Numbered from the stretch's first letter, positions 24,167 to 34,049 are shown. The stretch is DNA of 64,000 bases from an uncultured Endomicrobiia bacterium (GCA_938040055.1 CALHWY010000013.1:186001-250000); one strand, 5' to 3'. Numbers and translations: made by a program. The notes: generated by a model not told the origin, from the sequence alone.

Positions 24167-25942
24167 ATGGAAAATAAATACGGAGTCATTGTTATAGGAG
24201 CGGGACACGCGGGTTGTGAAGCGGCTCTTGCAAGTTCCAGAATGGGCATAAAAACGCTGATTATAACTTTAAACGCCGATTCTATCGCAAGCATGCCCTG
24301 CAATCCCGCGATAGGCGGCATAGCCAAAGGCCAGATTGTAAGAGAGATAGACGCTATGGGCGGAGAGATGGCCTGGATAACCGACAATGCAGGAATACAG
24401 TTTAAAATGCTGAACGCTTCAAGAGGACCGGCAGTTCGGTCCCCAAGAGCGCAGTGCGACAAACAGCTCTATTGCATTATGATGTCGCGCTCGCTTCAAA
24501 AACAGGCGAATCTGGATATTCTCCAGTCGGAAGTCGTTTCCGTATCGGTAAAAAACAATAAAGCATGCGGCGTCGGAATACTTACCGGAGAAGAAATCCC
24601 GGCCGCGGCGGTGATAATAACCGCGGGAACTTTTCTTAACGGCAAAATATTTGCCGGAAAAACCTGTTTTGACGGCGGAAGATTTAATGAAAAAGCGGCA
24701 GGGCGCCTTTCAAAATCTCTTAAAGACGATTGCGGGCTTGTTTTAAAAAGATTTAAAACAACTACCCCCCCCAGAATAAACGCCGCTTCCGCGGATTATT
24801 CGAAAATGACTGAGCAGCCCGGCGACGAAAAACCCGTCCCTTTTTCACATTTCACCCAAAAAGACAGTTGGAGAAAAAAACTGAGCCAGATTTCCTGCTG
24901 GCTGACATATACAAATCCTCAAGCCCACAAATACGTTCAGGATAATTTGGAAAGTTCGTCAATAAATGCGGGAGATCCCGCAGGAAAAAGCCCGAGATAC
25001 TGCCCTTCTATTGAAGAAAAAATACATAGATATCCGCAAAAAGAAAAACACCAGATATTTCTTGAGCCGGAAGGGCGCGGCACGGATGAAGTTTATCTCA
25101 ACGGTTTGTATACCGGACTGCCTTTTGATGCCCAGCGGAAAATGATAAATGCCGTAAGCGGCCTTGAAAACGCAAAAATCATACGCTACGGTTATGCCAT
25201 TGAATATGATTTTTCCGATCCTTTGCAGATAAAACAGTCTCTTGAAACGAAAAATGTGGAAAATCTATATCTTGCCGGACAGATAAACGGCACGACCGGC
25301 TATGAAGAGGCGGCCGCTCAGGGTTTTATGGCGGGGGTAAACGCCGCTTTGCGTCTTCAGGGCGGGCAGCCTTTGGTTTTAGGAAGGCAGGAAGCTTATA
25401 CGGGCGTTCTTATAGACGACATTACCACTAAAGGAACCGATGAACCTTACAGAATGTTTACTTCGCGCGCGGAGTTCAGGCTTTCAATAAGAAATGACAA
25501 TGCGGATCTCAGGCTTACCGATATAGGCAGATTTCTCGGGCTCATATCGGACGAGGCTTATAAACGTTTTGAACTTTACAGAAAAACCTTTACCGACATT
25601 TTTGAAGGCAGAGAGGAAAATCTTCCATCGGATGATTTATTAACGCCCTGGACGATTGAGCAGGCCAGAGAAGAAGCCTCCATACATAAAAAATACGAAG
25701 GTTACATAGAAATACAGAATAAAACGGCCAGAAAAGTAAAAAAGAATGAAGACAGAATGATACCGGAAAATTTCGATTATTCTCTTTTAAGCTCTCTTTC
25801 CGCGGAAACAAAAGAAAGACTTTCAGCCGTCAGGCCGCGCACATTGGGACAGGCTTCAAGAATACAGGGAATAAAACCTTCCGACATTGCCGTTCTTACC
25901 GTATATCTTGAAAAACGCAGGAGAGCAAAAAATGAAAAATAA
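24167..25942 (+). CDS. mnmG: tRNA uridine-5-carboxymethylaminomethyl modification enzyme MnmG (GidA)
   Basis: With MnmE it modifies U34 of several tRNAs. The 591-residue protein has the FAD motif VIGAGHAGCEAALA, PCNPAIGGIAKGQIVREIDAMGGEM, and GQINGTTGYEEAAAQGFMAGVNAAL. It is slightly shorter than usual (~620). The stop overlaps the next ATG. Confidence 0.97.
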   Translation: MENKYGVIVIGAGHAGCEAALASSRMGIKTLIITLNADSIASMPCNPAIGGIAKGQIVREIDAMGGEMAWITDNAGIQFKMLNASRGPAVRSPRAQCDKQLYCIMMSRSLQKQANLDILQSEVVSVSVKNNKACGVGILTGEEIPAAAVIITAGTFLNGKIFAGKTCFDGGRFNEKAAGRLSKSLKDDCGLVLKRFKTTTPPRINAASADYSKMTEQPGDEKPVPFSHFTQKDSWRKKLSQISCWLTYTNPQAHKYVQDNLESSSINAGDPAGKSPRYCPSIEEKIHRYPQKEKHQIFLEPEGRGTDEVYLNGLYTGLPFDAQRKMINAVSGLENAKIIRYGYAIEYDFSDPLQIKQSLETKNVENLYLAGQINGTTGYEEAAAQGFMAGVNAALRLQGGQPLVLGRQEAYTGVLIDDITTKGTDEPYRMFTSRAEFRLSIRNDNADLRLTDIGRFLGLISDEAYKRFELYRKTFTDIFEGREENLPSDDLLTPWTIEQAREEASIHKKYEGYIEIQNKTARKVKKNEDRMIPENFDYSLLSSLSAETKERLSAVRPRTLGQASRIQGIKPSDIAVLTVYLEKRRRAKNEK

Positions 25943-26729
25943 AGATATCGACATTTATTTTTTCAGCGGCACGGGAAACACATATCTTGCTTCAAAAAAA
26001 ATAGCCGAAATATTCGCAGGCAGAGGCTGCAAGGCCGCTCTCAAGCCTATGGAAATATCGGATCCATCAAAAACGGATCTGTCCAAAACCATAGGACTCG
26101 GATTCAGCGTGGCGTGCTGGAACACTTATCCGATGGTGAGAAAGTTTTATGAAAATCTGCCGGATGACGGCGCGGCGGAAGTCTTTATTTTTACCACGAT
26201 GGGCGATTCTTCGCTGAAAACGGCGGCTAATGCGGCGCGTTTCCTTTCAAAAAAAGGATACCGCGTAATAGCTTCGAAAGGTTTTCTTATGCCGAATAAT
26301 TTTATAAACGTACGGCCTGACGGCGAAAACCGCTTAAAAATCCGGCGGGCCTATTCGGAAATGGAAAAGTTCGTTTCGGATATACTTGACGGTTCTTCTT
26401 CGGTTCAAAAAGCAAATATTTTTTTCAGGCTTTGCCATGCGCTTACGAAAGCCGTCACGGCATTATGGCTTTGGAAACCCGCCCAATTCCTTATTCGTTT
26501 CAAGCTTGACAAAAAAAAATGCGTTAAATGCCGTTTGTGCTTTGAAATTTGTCCGGCCGCGAATATTTCTTATAAAAATTTCCCTTCTTTTGACGGGGGC
26601 AAATGCCAGCTGTGTCTGCGCTGCATATCATACTGCCCCGTTCACGCCATACATAAATGGTTTGTTTCTAAAACATACAGAGCAATTGATTTAAAGGAGA
26701 TAAAAAAATGCTTCCGATCGAATTCTTAG
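25932..26729 (+). CDS. EFR1-type flavodoxin/ferredoxin fusion protein
   Basis: 265 residues. An N-terminal flavodoxin-like domain (IDIYFFSGTGNTYLASKKIAEIF, FTTMGDSSLKTAANAARF) is followed by two 4Fe-4S clusters (CVKCRLCFEICP and CQLCLRCISYCP). This is the EFR1 (EF-hand-less ferredoxin-flavodoxin) layout common in anaerobes; electron partners are unknown. Start chosen at the ATG (25932) that overlaps the mnmG stop. Confidence 0.88.
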   Translation: MKNKDIDIYFFSGTGNTYLASKKIAEIFAGRGCKAALKPMEISDPSKTDLSKTIGLGFSVACWNTYPMVRKFYENLPDDGAAEVFIFTTMGDSSLKTAANAARFLSKKGYRVIASKGFLMPNNFINVRPDGENRLKIRRAYSEMEKFVSDILDGSSSVQKANIFFRLCHALTKAVTALWLWKPAQFLIRFKLDKKKCVKCRLCFEICPAANISYKNFPSFDGGKCQLCLRCISYCPVHAIHKWFVSKTYRAIDLKEIKKCFRSNS

Positions 26730-27004
26730 GCCTTATTGCCGGAGGGCTTACGACAATCGCTTTTGTTCCGCAGGTTTATAAAACCTGGAAAACAAAATCG
26801 GCAAGAGACGTTTCCATGCATATGTTCATTCTTTTTATAACGGGCGTAATACTGTGGATAGTTTACGGCGCCGTTAATAACGCGCCGGCGGTGCTTTTGT
26901 CCAATATGGCGATTTTTGTGCTGGCGGCTCTTCAAATTTGTTTAAAAATTAAGTATGATAGTACAAACATAAAAAAGGAGAAGACAGATTATGAAAAAGT
27001 TTAG
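26708..27004 (+). CDS. SemiSWEET sugar transporter
   Basis: 98 residues with three membrane helices and the PQ-loop motif (IAFVPQVYKTWKTKSARDVS); a half-SWEET that works as a dimer to move small sugars. AAGGAGAT stands before the ATG. It overlaps the EFR1 gene by 22 bases and the next gene by 14. Confidence 0.92.
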   Translation: MLPIEFLGLIAGGLTTIAFVPQVYKTWKTKSARDVSMHMFILFITGVILWIVYGAVNNAPAVLLSNMAIFVLAALQICLKIKYDSTNIKKEKTDYEKV

Positions 27005-27635
27005 TTTGGCATTGTTGTCGGCGGTTTTTATGTTCTCGGCATCGTATTTATACGCCCAGAACGAAAATGCGGAAATCGCCGCTGAAGTTGAAAAGTCCGC
27101 GCCTATGCCGCAGGAAGCGGATTCCCCGGCTGCGGCAGTTCCCGAATCCGCTCCGGCAGTCGCAGCTGATGATAATATGACGGCGGAAAATTCCGCGGCT
27201 AAAGCGGAAGCGCAGAAAGCCGAAGCAAAACAAAATGCGGAAATGGTAAAAGCGCAGGCGAAAGAACTTAATGACAAAGCGAAAACGGCAAGCAAAAAAG
27301 CAAAAGACGACGCGAAAACAATAAAGACGCAGGCCAGAAACGATGAAAAAACGGTTATGGCAAAAGTTTCAACCATGAAAGAAAAAGCGGACGCGGAAAA
27401 GAAACACTCGGACGCCGAAGCAAAAGCGCTTGAAGACAAGGCAAGAGCGATAAGAGAAAGCGCGAAAAACAATCACAAAGAAACAATAAACGAAGCCAAT
27501 GCAATGGCGCGTAAAGCAAAAGAAACCAAAGACGCCGCTTTTAAAAGGGCGGATGATCTTGTAAACGCGGCTCTTGAGAATGAAAAAGAAGCAAAAAAAC
27601 AGTCCTCTATGCTTTTACAAAGCATTCCCAAATAG
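26991..27635 (+). CDS. Secreted Ala/Lys-rich coiled-coil protein
   Basis: 214 residues. Signal peptide MKKFSLALLSAVFMFSASYLYA (cut before QNEN), then an acidic Ala/Pro-rich stretch to ~65 and a continuous Ala/Lys/Glu helix to the C-terminus (AKAEAQKAEAKQNAEMVKAQ, ARAIRESAKNNHKE). Histone- or TolA-like composition, but no named domain. It may bridge the periplasm or bind an acidic partner; that is speculation. Good GGAGAAG ribosome-binding site. Confidence 0.75.
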   Translation: MKKFSLALLSAVFMFSASYLYAQNENAEIAAEVEKSAPMPQEADSPAAAVPESAPAVAADDNMTAENSAAKAEAQKAEAKQNAEMVKAQAKELNDKAKTASKKAKDDAKTIKTQARNDEKTVMAKVSTMKEKADAEKKHSDAEAKALEDKARAIRESAKNNHKETINEANAMARKAKETKDAAFKRADDLVNAALENEKEAKKQSSMLLQSIPK

Positions 27636-27770
27636 ACCGCCGGGACCGCGGTAAAAGAAAAACAAAATAACCGCCGGTTTTTGCTCAAAAAAAGAGAATA
27701 TTTCCGCGCGGTGCAAATTAAAAGAAAAGCAAAATAGCCGCCGGTTTCGCGCCGGCGGTTAAAGCATAAC

Positions 27771-27809
27771 AAAACCGGGCTGAAAGAATAAAACTTTCAG
27801 CCCGGTTTT
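27771..27809. terminator. Bidirectional terminator between convergent genes
   Basis: A 16-bp stem (27771-27786 with 27794-27809, core CCGGGCTGAAAG), T tracts on both strands, 7-base loop. It serves the mnmG operon and the long gene on the minus strand. A second CCGCCGG/CCGGCGG hairpin is at ~27738-27759. Confidence 0.88.
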
Positions 27810-27828
27810 GTATTTAAAATTGCATGCT

Positions 27829-30800
27829 TCAGGCGGCTTTTAATATCCCGGAGACGGTTTTCTTATTTAATCTTTCCGGAATAAATCCGGCAAAATCAGG
27901 GGCATAAGTCTTGCCGGGCAGAAGCATTTCAACAAGGTTTAATGCTGCTACCGCTTCCTCAAGAGGTTTGCCGGAAATCCAGGAAGCGGAAGCCTCTTCA
28001 AGCAGTTTTTTCATATTTGCGTCCGGAAAATAAACCGAAGCTTCCGCCAGCAAAGCGCGCTCCCGGCCGGATAAACCGCCGGAGGTCTCAAGCATTATCT
28101 TTTTAATACCCGCAACTATATTTTCGGGAGCGTCTATTCCGAGTCTTCCGTAAATTATGAAAATTTTCAAAAGTCGTGAATAGTTTGCGGCGCCCACGGT
28201 TTTTTCATCCGATAAAAAAGACGCTACCGCGCGGGCGGTATTTCCGTTTGCGGGAATATTAATATCATAAACTTTAAGCATTTCGTATATTTTGTCTACG
28301 GATTGTTTCCTGCCTGATTTTGCCGCGGCAAAACGTATGAATGTTTTAACCAAAGCCCTTGTCAGCTTCTCAAGCTGCCGCGGCGAATGATCGCCGATAT
28401 TTAGCCTTATTGCGTCTTCGCCGTAGGAGATATCCGTTAAAAAGTCAAATCCGTAACTGTCTCTTTGGACATAATCATAAAAGTTCTCTTCTTTAAGATT
28501 AAGCAGCATCTCGCTTATAAAATCCTTCATTAACAAACGCCTTTTAACGTCCCTGATAAATAAAAACGGTATCTGCGCCGTCGCATTGTTTTCCCAGATC
28601 TGTTTCTGCGAGCCTTCGTAAAGAGAAGTATGGATTATTTTAAAATCTCCCCCCAAAAGCATTGAAGCTTCATTCAACGCTTTCGCCAGTTTTCCGGCAT
28701 TTTCATTGAGAACAGCCGCGCGGCGCTCAAATTCTCTGTTTTCCTGCAAAAATTCTTTCAAAGAGACATATCTGAAAGCGTCCAGACCGGATGAAGTAAA
28801 CGACACGGCGTCTTTAAGCTTAGACATTGTCCGGGAATGTCCGAAACCGTTGGAAATTAACGTCAGAAAACCCGCCGTGTTTATCTCCAGCCCTCTCTGA
28901 TGCATTTTCTGCATACTGCCGTAAATAATGATATTGAGATTGTCCGGCAGGTCAATGCCGTCAAAAATGTCGGCAAACCGGAAAGAAGGATACATACTGT
29001 TGTCAATGCACAGATAAAAAGGCTCTTTGAATTTATTTTTCGAAAGCTCGCTCACTATCCGTTTTATGTCAGAAGCCATTATGTCATCCGTGCCGAGATC
29101 CGGCGCTAAAACGGAATTGGAGACAAGATCAATAAAAACGGCTCCGGCTCCGCTTTTACTCAGGCTGATAACTTCGGCATAATCGTCTTCATGGAATATT
29201 TCCTTATGCGCAATGCCTTTGATATCTTTCAACATCTCAAAATTTTCATAGTAAATATTACGGCCAAGCCCGATCTTTTGTATTTCTTCAAAGGTAAGAT
29301 AAGCCGCTATAGCCGCCAAAGCCGACATTCCGCTGGTAACAAGCAGAGTTTCCTGGGAAAACTCTTTTCCGGAAGAGTTTACTGGTTTTTTCATAGCCGA
29401 ATTATACGCCGAAGCAAGCCCGCCGCTGCGGCTTTCTGTCACCCGGGCGCCGGTGTCTTTCATATCCGACCATTCAAAATAAAAAAGATAATTGAGAAGA
29501 GTTCTGTATTCGTCTACGGCAAAGTTAAGTTTACGGGCGGAGGATTTCTTATTTTCAAGTATTTTCAGGCATTTTTTAATGTCTTCCAAAGCCGCGTTTA
29601 CGGCGATTTTTCTTATTCCGTCAAAAAAATCCATCTCTTCCATCCGCGCGGCCAAATCCCGATAAAGAAGTATGCTTTCGGATATGCGCCCGGAAGAAGG
29701 TTTGATATTATAGCGCAGTTCTTTTAAGGAATCTTTCTTTTCTTCAAACAGTTTTAAGCTTTCGGGAAACATAAGCATATGCAGATATTGAAGCGTAAAA
29801 TTGTCAACGCGGCTGCCGTAATCCGCCGTAAAATCGTAATTACCGGCATAAACTGCCGGCATCGCGGTAAACAGCCCGGAAAGCATGCCGGACTGCGCGG
29901 AATCCGCAAAAGAAGATAAATCGAAAATAAAGACGCTTTCAAACCGCCGGTCTTTCATAACGGTATAATAATCTCGGGGCTTCGCATTATAAAAAACCGC
30001 TTCTTTGACGCGCCGCCGGGACGCGGCGGAGAGATTGCAGCGGTCGATAATATCCGCGACTGCCTCAAGTTCCCCGGACGCCGAGAAACAGTCGATTATC
30101 AAATATATATCGGCCTTGCCCTTTTGCGTGTCTTTTAACATATCTTCAAGCTCCGCGGCGGAGCCGATAAAATCATAAACTCTGCTTTTTGAGCCGGCTA
30201 TATCCATATTTTTGTAAAGATCCGCTATCGTTTGCGGAATTATAAAATAAGCGGACGGGCCGTCTTTTTCTCTGAAATATTCAAACAATGCGGCCTCTTT
30301 GGATTTCACTATTTTCGAATAATAATGTCTTGTAAAAATCTTGTCGAATATGCGCTCGAATCTGTCCGTATTCGCCAGCTGGCGTTCGTAACTGTCGCGT
30401 CCGGAAGGCATTGTTTCTTTCTGAAGGTATCCGTATTGCATATTGAATTGAGCCGGAGAAAGCCACGCCTGGCTTTGCAGAATATATCCCAGCATTTCAA
30501 AAAGCTGAAATTCTATAAGTTGTTTATGAGCTTCAGGCACGGAAGAATCTTTCAAACCCGCGAGATAAGAAAGAAGATAATGATTAATTCCAGAAAAAGC
30601 ATATTCCGAAGCAAGCATTTTTGAAGCCATGTTCTTCATTTCATAGAGTTTCGGTATTCTCAGGCGTTTTTTAAGAAGATGTCCCTTTACCGCAAAAAGC
30701 ATTTCTTTATGCAAAGCGGACCGAGCGGTTTTGCGGCTTTTAGCCGGCGAAATATCAAGCAGAGAAACGAATTTTTCAGCCGTAAGCTCTTCTTTTGAGA

Positions 30801-30888
30801 AAAGCTCAAACAAATGCCTGTCCACTCCCAGCAGATATTTTCCGCCGGTTTCTTCAAATGAGTATAAAGAAACGTCTCTGTTTTTCAA
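27829..30888 (-). CDS. Very large protein with a central Cys/Met-type PLP-enzyme-like domain
   Basis: 1019 residues, no signal peptide, no membrane helix. I recognise the segment ~515-850: VTSGMSALAAIAAYL (516-530) resembles the start of Cys/Met-metabolism PLP enzymes, CIDNSMYPSF (627-636) the Asp that holds the PLP ring, YGSMQKMHQRG (656-666) the Schiff-base lysine (K661), and AIRLNIGDHSPRQLEKLTRAL (826-846) the C-terminal VRLSxG-x-E motif. The flanking 500 N-terminal and 170 C-terminal residues match nothing I know. The start is a TTG at 30888, with no clear ribosome-binding site. It overlaps the upstream secreted-protein gene by 35 bases, so the two are probably one unit. Substrate unknown. 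Confidence 0.55.
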   Translation of the reverse strand: MKNRDVSLYSFEETGGKYLLGVDRHLFELFSKEELTAEKFVSLLDISPAKSRKTARSALHKEMLFAVKGHLLKKRLRIPKLYEMKNMASKMLASEYAFSGINHYLLSYLAGLKDSSVPEAHKQLIEFQLFEMLGYILQSQAWLSPAQFNMQYGYLQKETMPSGRDSYERQLANTDRFERIFDKIFTRHYYSKIVKSKEAALFEYFREKDGPSAYFIIPQTIADLYKNMDIAGSKSRVYDFIGSAAELEDMLKDTQKGKADIYLIIDCFSASGELEAVADIIDRCNLSAASRRRVKEAVFYNAKPRDYYTVMKDRRFESVFIFDLSSFADSAQSGMLSGLFTAMPAVYAGNYDFTADYGSRVDNFTLQYLHMLMFPESLKLFEEKKDSLKELRYNIKPSSGRISESILLYRDLAARMEEMDFFDGIRKIAVNAALEDIKKCLKILENKKSSARKLNFAVDEYRTLLNYLFYFEWSDMKDTGARVTESRSGGLASAYNSAMKKPVNSSGKEFSQETLLVTSGMSALAAIAAYLTFEEIQKIGLGRNIYYENFEMLKDIKGIAHKEIFHEDDYAEVISLSKSGAGAVFIDLVSNSVLAPDLGTDDIMASDIKRIVSELSKNKFKEPFYLCIDNSMYPSFRFADIFDGIDLPDNLNIIIYGSMQKMHQRGLEINTAGFLTLISNGFGHSRTMSKLKDAVSFTSSGLDAFRYVSLKEFLQENREFERRAAVLNENAGKLAKALNEASMLLGGDFKIIHTSLYEGSQKQIWENNATAQIPFLFIRDVKRRLLMKDFISEMLLNLKEENFYDYVQRDSYGFDFLTDISYGEDAIRLNIGDHSPRQLEKLTRALVKTFIRFAAAKSGRKQSVDKIYEMLKVYDINIPANGNTARAVASFLSDEKTVGAANYSRLLKIFIIYGRLGIDAPENIVAGIKKIMLETSGGLSGRERALLAEASVYFPDANMKKLLEEASASWISGKPLEEAVAALNLVEMLLPGKTYAPDFAGFIPERLNKKTVSGILKAA

Positions 30889-32677
30889 TATGTCTTTTTC
30901 GCTTGAAAAAGCGGTTACGGCAAAACCGATATCCCCAGCCGCGGGGCGGTTCCGCCTTAACGGCGCAAATTTTGCCGGCGATTTCGTTTATATATTGCGC
31001 GATATCCAGCTCCGGATTTTTGTCCAGTTCTTGCGCAAGCATCGATTCTATAATGGATTTAAACTGCGCGCTCCGTCCCGTCTGCGAAAGAACCTGAAGC
31101 GCTATGGCATGTCCGGACGGCTCCGCATTATTCATAAGCATATCTTCGTATATGGCGGCGGCAGTCTTATAATCCCCTTCGATTTCGGGCGTTATCACCA
31201 CATAAGATATGTTTCTTTCTTTAAGCTCTTTTTCAAGCCCCCGAGTGTGAAAGCCCCCGCATACCGCTATATTGATCTCATCGGAACCGTCGAGAATGTT
31301 CTGATATCCTTTTTTATCTCCGGGCCGCAAAGATAAACCCCGCCGGGAAGGCATTTTTTGTCCGATAAATCCGGCGAAGATTTTATCTCTGTTTATATTG
31401 CTTTCATAATAATCCGCAAACAAAGCGTAATATTTGCCGAGTCCGTCTACGCTGTCCGCTGAAATATTGTCCCTGAAATAATTTTCATATTTTTTTACGC
31501 CGAAAGATTTAAGATATGAATAACCGTCCGAGGTAAGCCGGGCCGAATAATAGTCTTTATAGTTTTCAAACAGATCCGACAAAACAACTATAAGCGCTTC
31601 TTTTTCCGTAAGAGCTCCGGCAAGCTGCAGAGATTTAAAAAGTTTTCTTTCGGATTCAAGCATTTTTACGGGATTGGCTTCTTTGGAAGCGTTCCTGCTT
31701 TTTATGAATCCGTAAAGTTCTCCGTATTGGTCGAGTTTTATTATGTTTTCCCTGTCAAAAACAAGAAGTTCCTCAAACAAAGCGTCCGTATTTTTAAATG
31801 AATCCGTCATCCGGACCAGCCGGTTATAGCGGCTGTAAGCAAGCGTATTTTTAAGTTCGCGCAATACGGAAGAAAGCTGCGAAGAGACGGCTTTAAAATT
31901 AATGCCGTTTATTTCCGAATCAGTTCTTATATACCGGGAGATCTCAGGATAATTTTCGGCGTCTATTTTGATATTGTTGAAAACCCCTTTCTTCTTTTGT
32001 GATATGCGGACATAAGTCATCAGATTTTTATAATATTTCGCCGCATCCGTTTTTCCGGCCCGGTACCTTTTGTAAAGTCTGGCGAGTTTTTTATTGAAAA
32101 CGCTGTAATTTTCTTTTTGCGCCGAGGCCAGTTCTTTTTCCATCCCGGAAAGAACGGCTTGAATATCGTTTCCGTATCCTACTATGGAAGCAAGACGCTC
32201 GAGATTGCGCAGATGTTCCCGCTTGTTTTCTATCCCTTTTAACAGATCGTCCCTGCCGTTTTTATATGCGAAATACTCGCTTCCCGTAAGCCTGCCTGCG
32301 GCAAGAAGCGCATCCGCGGCCTTTAAAGAAAATTCTTTATCCCGCATGGAAGAAAGCCAGACCGTGTCGAAATTTCCACTGGCCCCTTCCACGAAAATAT
32401 TTTTAATATTATATTTTTCATATAAGCGCGACAATATTTCGCTTATATTTTTCTGCACCCCCGGATGACAGTGCAAATCCTGAATTATTACTACAGAAAA
32501 AGGAGAGCCCGCATCATTGAAAGAGGCTATATTCAAACGGTTTGACAGAGGGTTCGCGGCTGAAGACAACCGTTCTCCGCCCGTAATCGCAAAAGAAACG
32601 GCGGAATGCGCCCCCTGCCCTAAAGCGGCGGTTTCAAGAAGACAAAGCGAAATTAAAACGGAAATAAATTTTTTCAT
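30854..32677 (-). CDS. Secreted TIKI/TraB-superfamily-like protein
   Basis: 607 residues, signal peptide ending near LGQG (residue 21). The first conserved block is VVIIQDLHCHPGVQKNISEIL with KNIFVEGASGNFDT; the late block is NIAVCGGFHTRGLEKELKERNI. These resemble the paired E/D-x-H and GG-x-H motifs of the TIKI/TraB/ChaN/EreA fold, metal-dependent hydrolases. The middle ~300 residues are helical and unassigned. Similar long proteins occur in Elusimicrobiota and Omnitrophota (from memory). It is divergent from rsmG and overlaps the 1019-residue gene. Confidence 0.55.
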   Translation of the reverse strand: MKKFISVLISLCLLETAALGQGAHSAVSFAITGGERLSSAANPLSNRLNIASFNDAGSPFSVVIIQDLHCHPGVQKNISEILSRLYEKYNIKNIFVEGASGNFDTVWLSSMRDKEFSLKAADALLAAGRLTGSEYFAYKNGRDDLLKGIENKREHLRNLERLASIVGYGNDIQAVLSGMEKELASAQKENYSVFNKKLARLYKRYRAGKTDAAKYYKNLMTYVRISQKKKGVFNNIKIDAENYPEISRYIRTDSEINGINFKAVSSQLSSVLRELKNTLAYSRYNRLVRMTDSFKNTDALFEELLVFDRENIIKLDQYGELYGFIKSRNASKEANPVKMLESERKLFKSLQLAGALTEKEALIVVLSDLFENYKDYYSARLTSDGYSYLKSFGVKKYENYFRDNISADSVDGLGKYYALFADYYESNINRDKIFAGFIGQKMPSRRGLSLRPGDKKGYQNILDGSDEINIAVCGGFHTRGLEKELKERNISYVVITPEIEGDYKTAAAIYEDMLMNNAEPSGHAIALQVLSQTGRSAQFKSIIESMLAQELDKNPELDIAQYINEIAGKICAVKAEPPRGWGYRFCRNRFFKRKRHIEKQRRFFILI

Positions 32678-32737
32678 ATTTTTCGGAATGTATAAAAATA
32701 TATTTATTTTTCAAACAATATTTGATATATTCTTTCA

Positions 32738-33484
32738 ATGGAAAAAAAAGAGCTTTTCAGCAATTTTTACGACTATATAATTTCAAACATTATACCAGAT
32801 TTCACAGATAAGCAATGTGAAATTTTTGAGATATATTTTGACGAATTGATTGAATGGAACAAAAAGATAAATCTCATATCTTTCAAAACGGAAAACGATT
32901 TGATTTACAGGCATTTTTGCGATTCGCTTTACAGCGTCAAAGCCATAAAAAAAGTATTGCCGTCAGGCAGACTTAAAGCGGCTGATATCGGAACAGGTTC
33001 CGGAATGCCGGGAATACCCGTCAAGATAGCTTTACCCGAAACAGATATGACTTTGGTCGAATCCATTACAAAAAAGTGCGTTTTTCTTGAAAACATAAAC
33101 AAAAAACTGGGCTTTGACATAAAAATATTAAATAAAAGGGCCGAGGAAATAGGCCGAAACGCCGCTTACAGACAAAAATTCGACATAGTTTTATCAAGAG
33201 CGGTAAGCAAATTTTCGCCTAATCTGGAAATAGCGGTTCCTCTTCTTAAAACCGGCGGATATTTTATCGTTCATAAAACGAAAAATTCCGTTGAAAGCAA
33301 AGAAGAAGGGCTGGTTTCGGTTGAAAACGCTTTAAGACATCTCGGAGCCCGTCTTGAAGACATTATTTATTATAATTTGCCGGAGCAAAATCTTGATTAC
33401 TGCATTTTAATTTTCAAAAAATATAAAGATACTCCCGCGCAGTTCCCAAGAAAAACCGGCATCCCCGAAAAAAAACCGCTTTAA
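32738..33484 (+). CDS. rsmG: 16S rRNA (guanine527-N7)-methyltransferase RsmG
   Basis: 248 residues with the RsmG pattern: LIEWNKKINLIS, DSLYSVKAIKK, AADIGTGSGMPGIPVKI (SAM site), FDIVLSRAVSKFS. The C-terminal ~20 residues are an extra tail. Divergent from the TIKI-like gene with a 60-base, AT-rich gap. Confidence 0.95.
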   Translation: MEKKELFSNFYDYIISNIIPDFTDKQCEIFEIYFDELIEWNKKINLISFKTENDLIYRHFCDSLYSVKAIKKVLPSGRLKAADIGTGSGMPGIPVKIALPETDMTLVESITKKCVFLENINKKLGFDIKILNKRAEEIGRNAAYRQKFDIVLSRAVSKFSPNLEIAVPLLKTGGYFIVHKTKNSVESKEEGLVSVENALRHLGARLEDIIYYNLPEQNLDYCILIFKKYKDTPAQFPRKTGIPEKKPL

Positions 33485-33555
33485 GACAGGCGGTATCGGC
33501 ATAATTTCGCCGCACAAAACAGGCATTTATAAAAATTTCCTTAAAAGAGGTTTAT

Positions 33556-33954
33556 ATGCTTACGGAAATTGACCTTAAGACATCCGAAAGAGAAATAATG
33601 ACGGACATAACCCGTATAATAGAAAATGAAATACGCAAAAATAATATAATTTCCGGCATTTGCATAGTCTGCGTTCCGCATACTACCGCGGCCGTAACAA
33701 TAAACGAGAATGCCGATCCGCATGTATGCGCAGACATCATCAAAGGTCTGAAAGACATCTCTCCTTTAAAAAACGCATATCTTCACGCCGAAGGCAACTC
33801 CGACGCGCATATAAAGGCGAGTCTTTTAGGCTCTTCGCAAACTTTAATAATAGAAGATGCAAAACTGCGGCTTGGAACATGGCAGGGAATATATTTTTGC
33901 GAATTCGACGGCCCCAGAAACAGAAAAATTCTGCTTAAATTTATAAAAGATTGA
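33556..33954 (+). CDS. yjbQ: YjbQ family protein
   Basis: 132 residues of the YjbQ/UPF0047 family: CVPHTTAAVTINENADPHVCADI and AEGNSDAHIKASLLGSS, then LGTWQGIYFCEFDGPRNRK. Members are annotated as secondary thiamine-phosphate synthase-like; the true cellular role is unclear. SD AAAAGAGG is present. Ends in a shared terminator with rpoD. Confidence 0.93.
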   Translation: MLTEIDLKTSEREIMTDITRIIENEIRKNNIISGICIVCVPHTTAAVTINENADPHVCADIIKGLKDISPLKNAYLHAEGNSDAHIKASLLGSSQTLIIEDAKLRLGTWQGIYFCEFDGPRNRKILLKFIKD

Positions 33955-33985
33955 AACAATGAAGCCAATATTTATGCCGAAAAAC

Positions 33986-34016
33986 AAAAAACGCCTGATT
34001 TTATAAGGCGTTTTTT
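33986..34016. terminator. Convergent terminator yjbQ / rpoD
   Basis: An 11-bp stem (33986-33996 with 34006-34016, AAAAAACGCCT) with a 9-base loop and T runs on both strands. Confidence 0.85.
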
Positions 34017-34049
34017 GCATATGCCGCTCAATATATACACCTATATATA

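Noticed and set aside
26942..27472. 176-codon minus-strand frame rich in Ala/Ser/Phe
   Set aside because: Mirror of the Ala/Lys-rich secreted protein.
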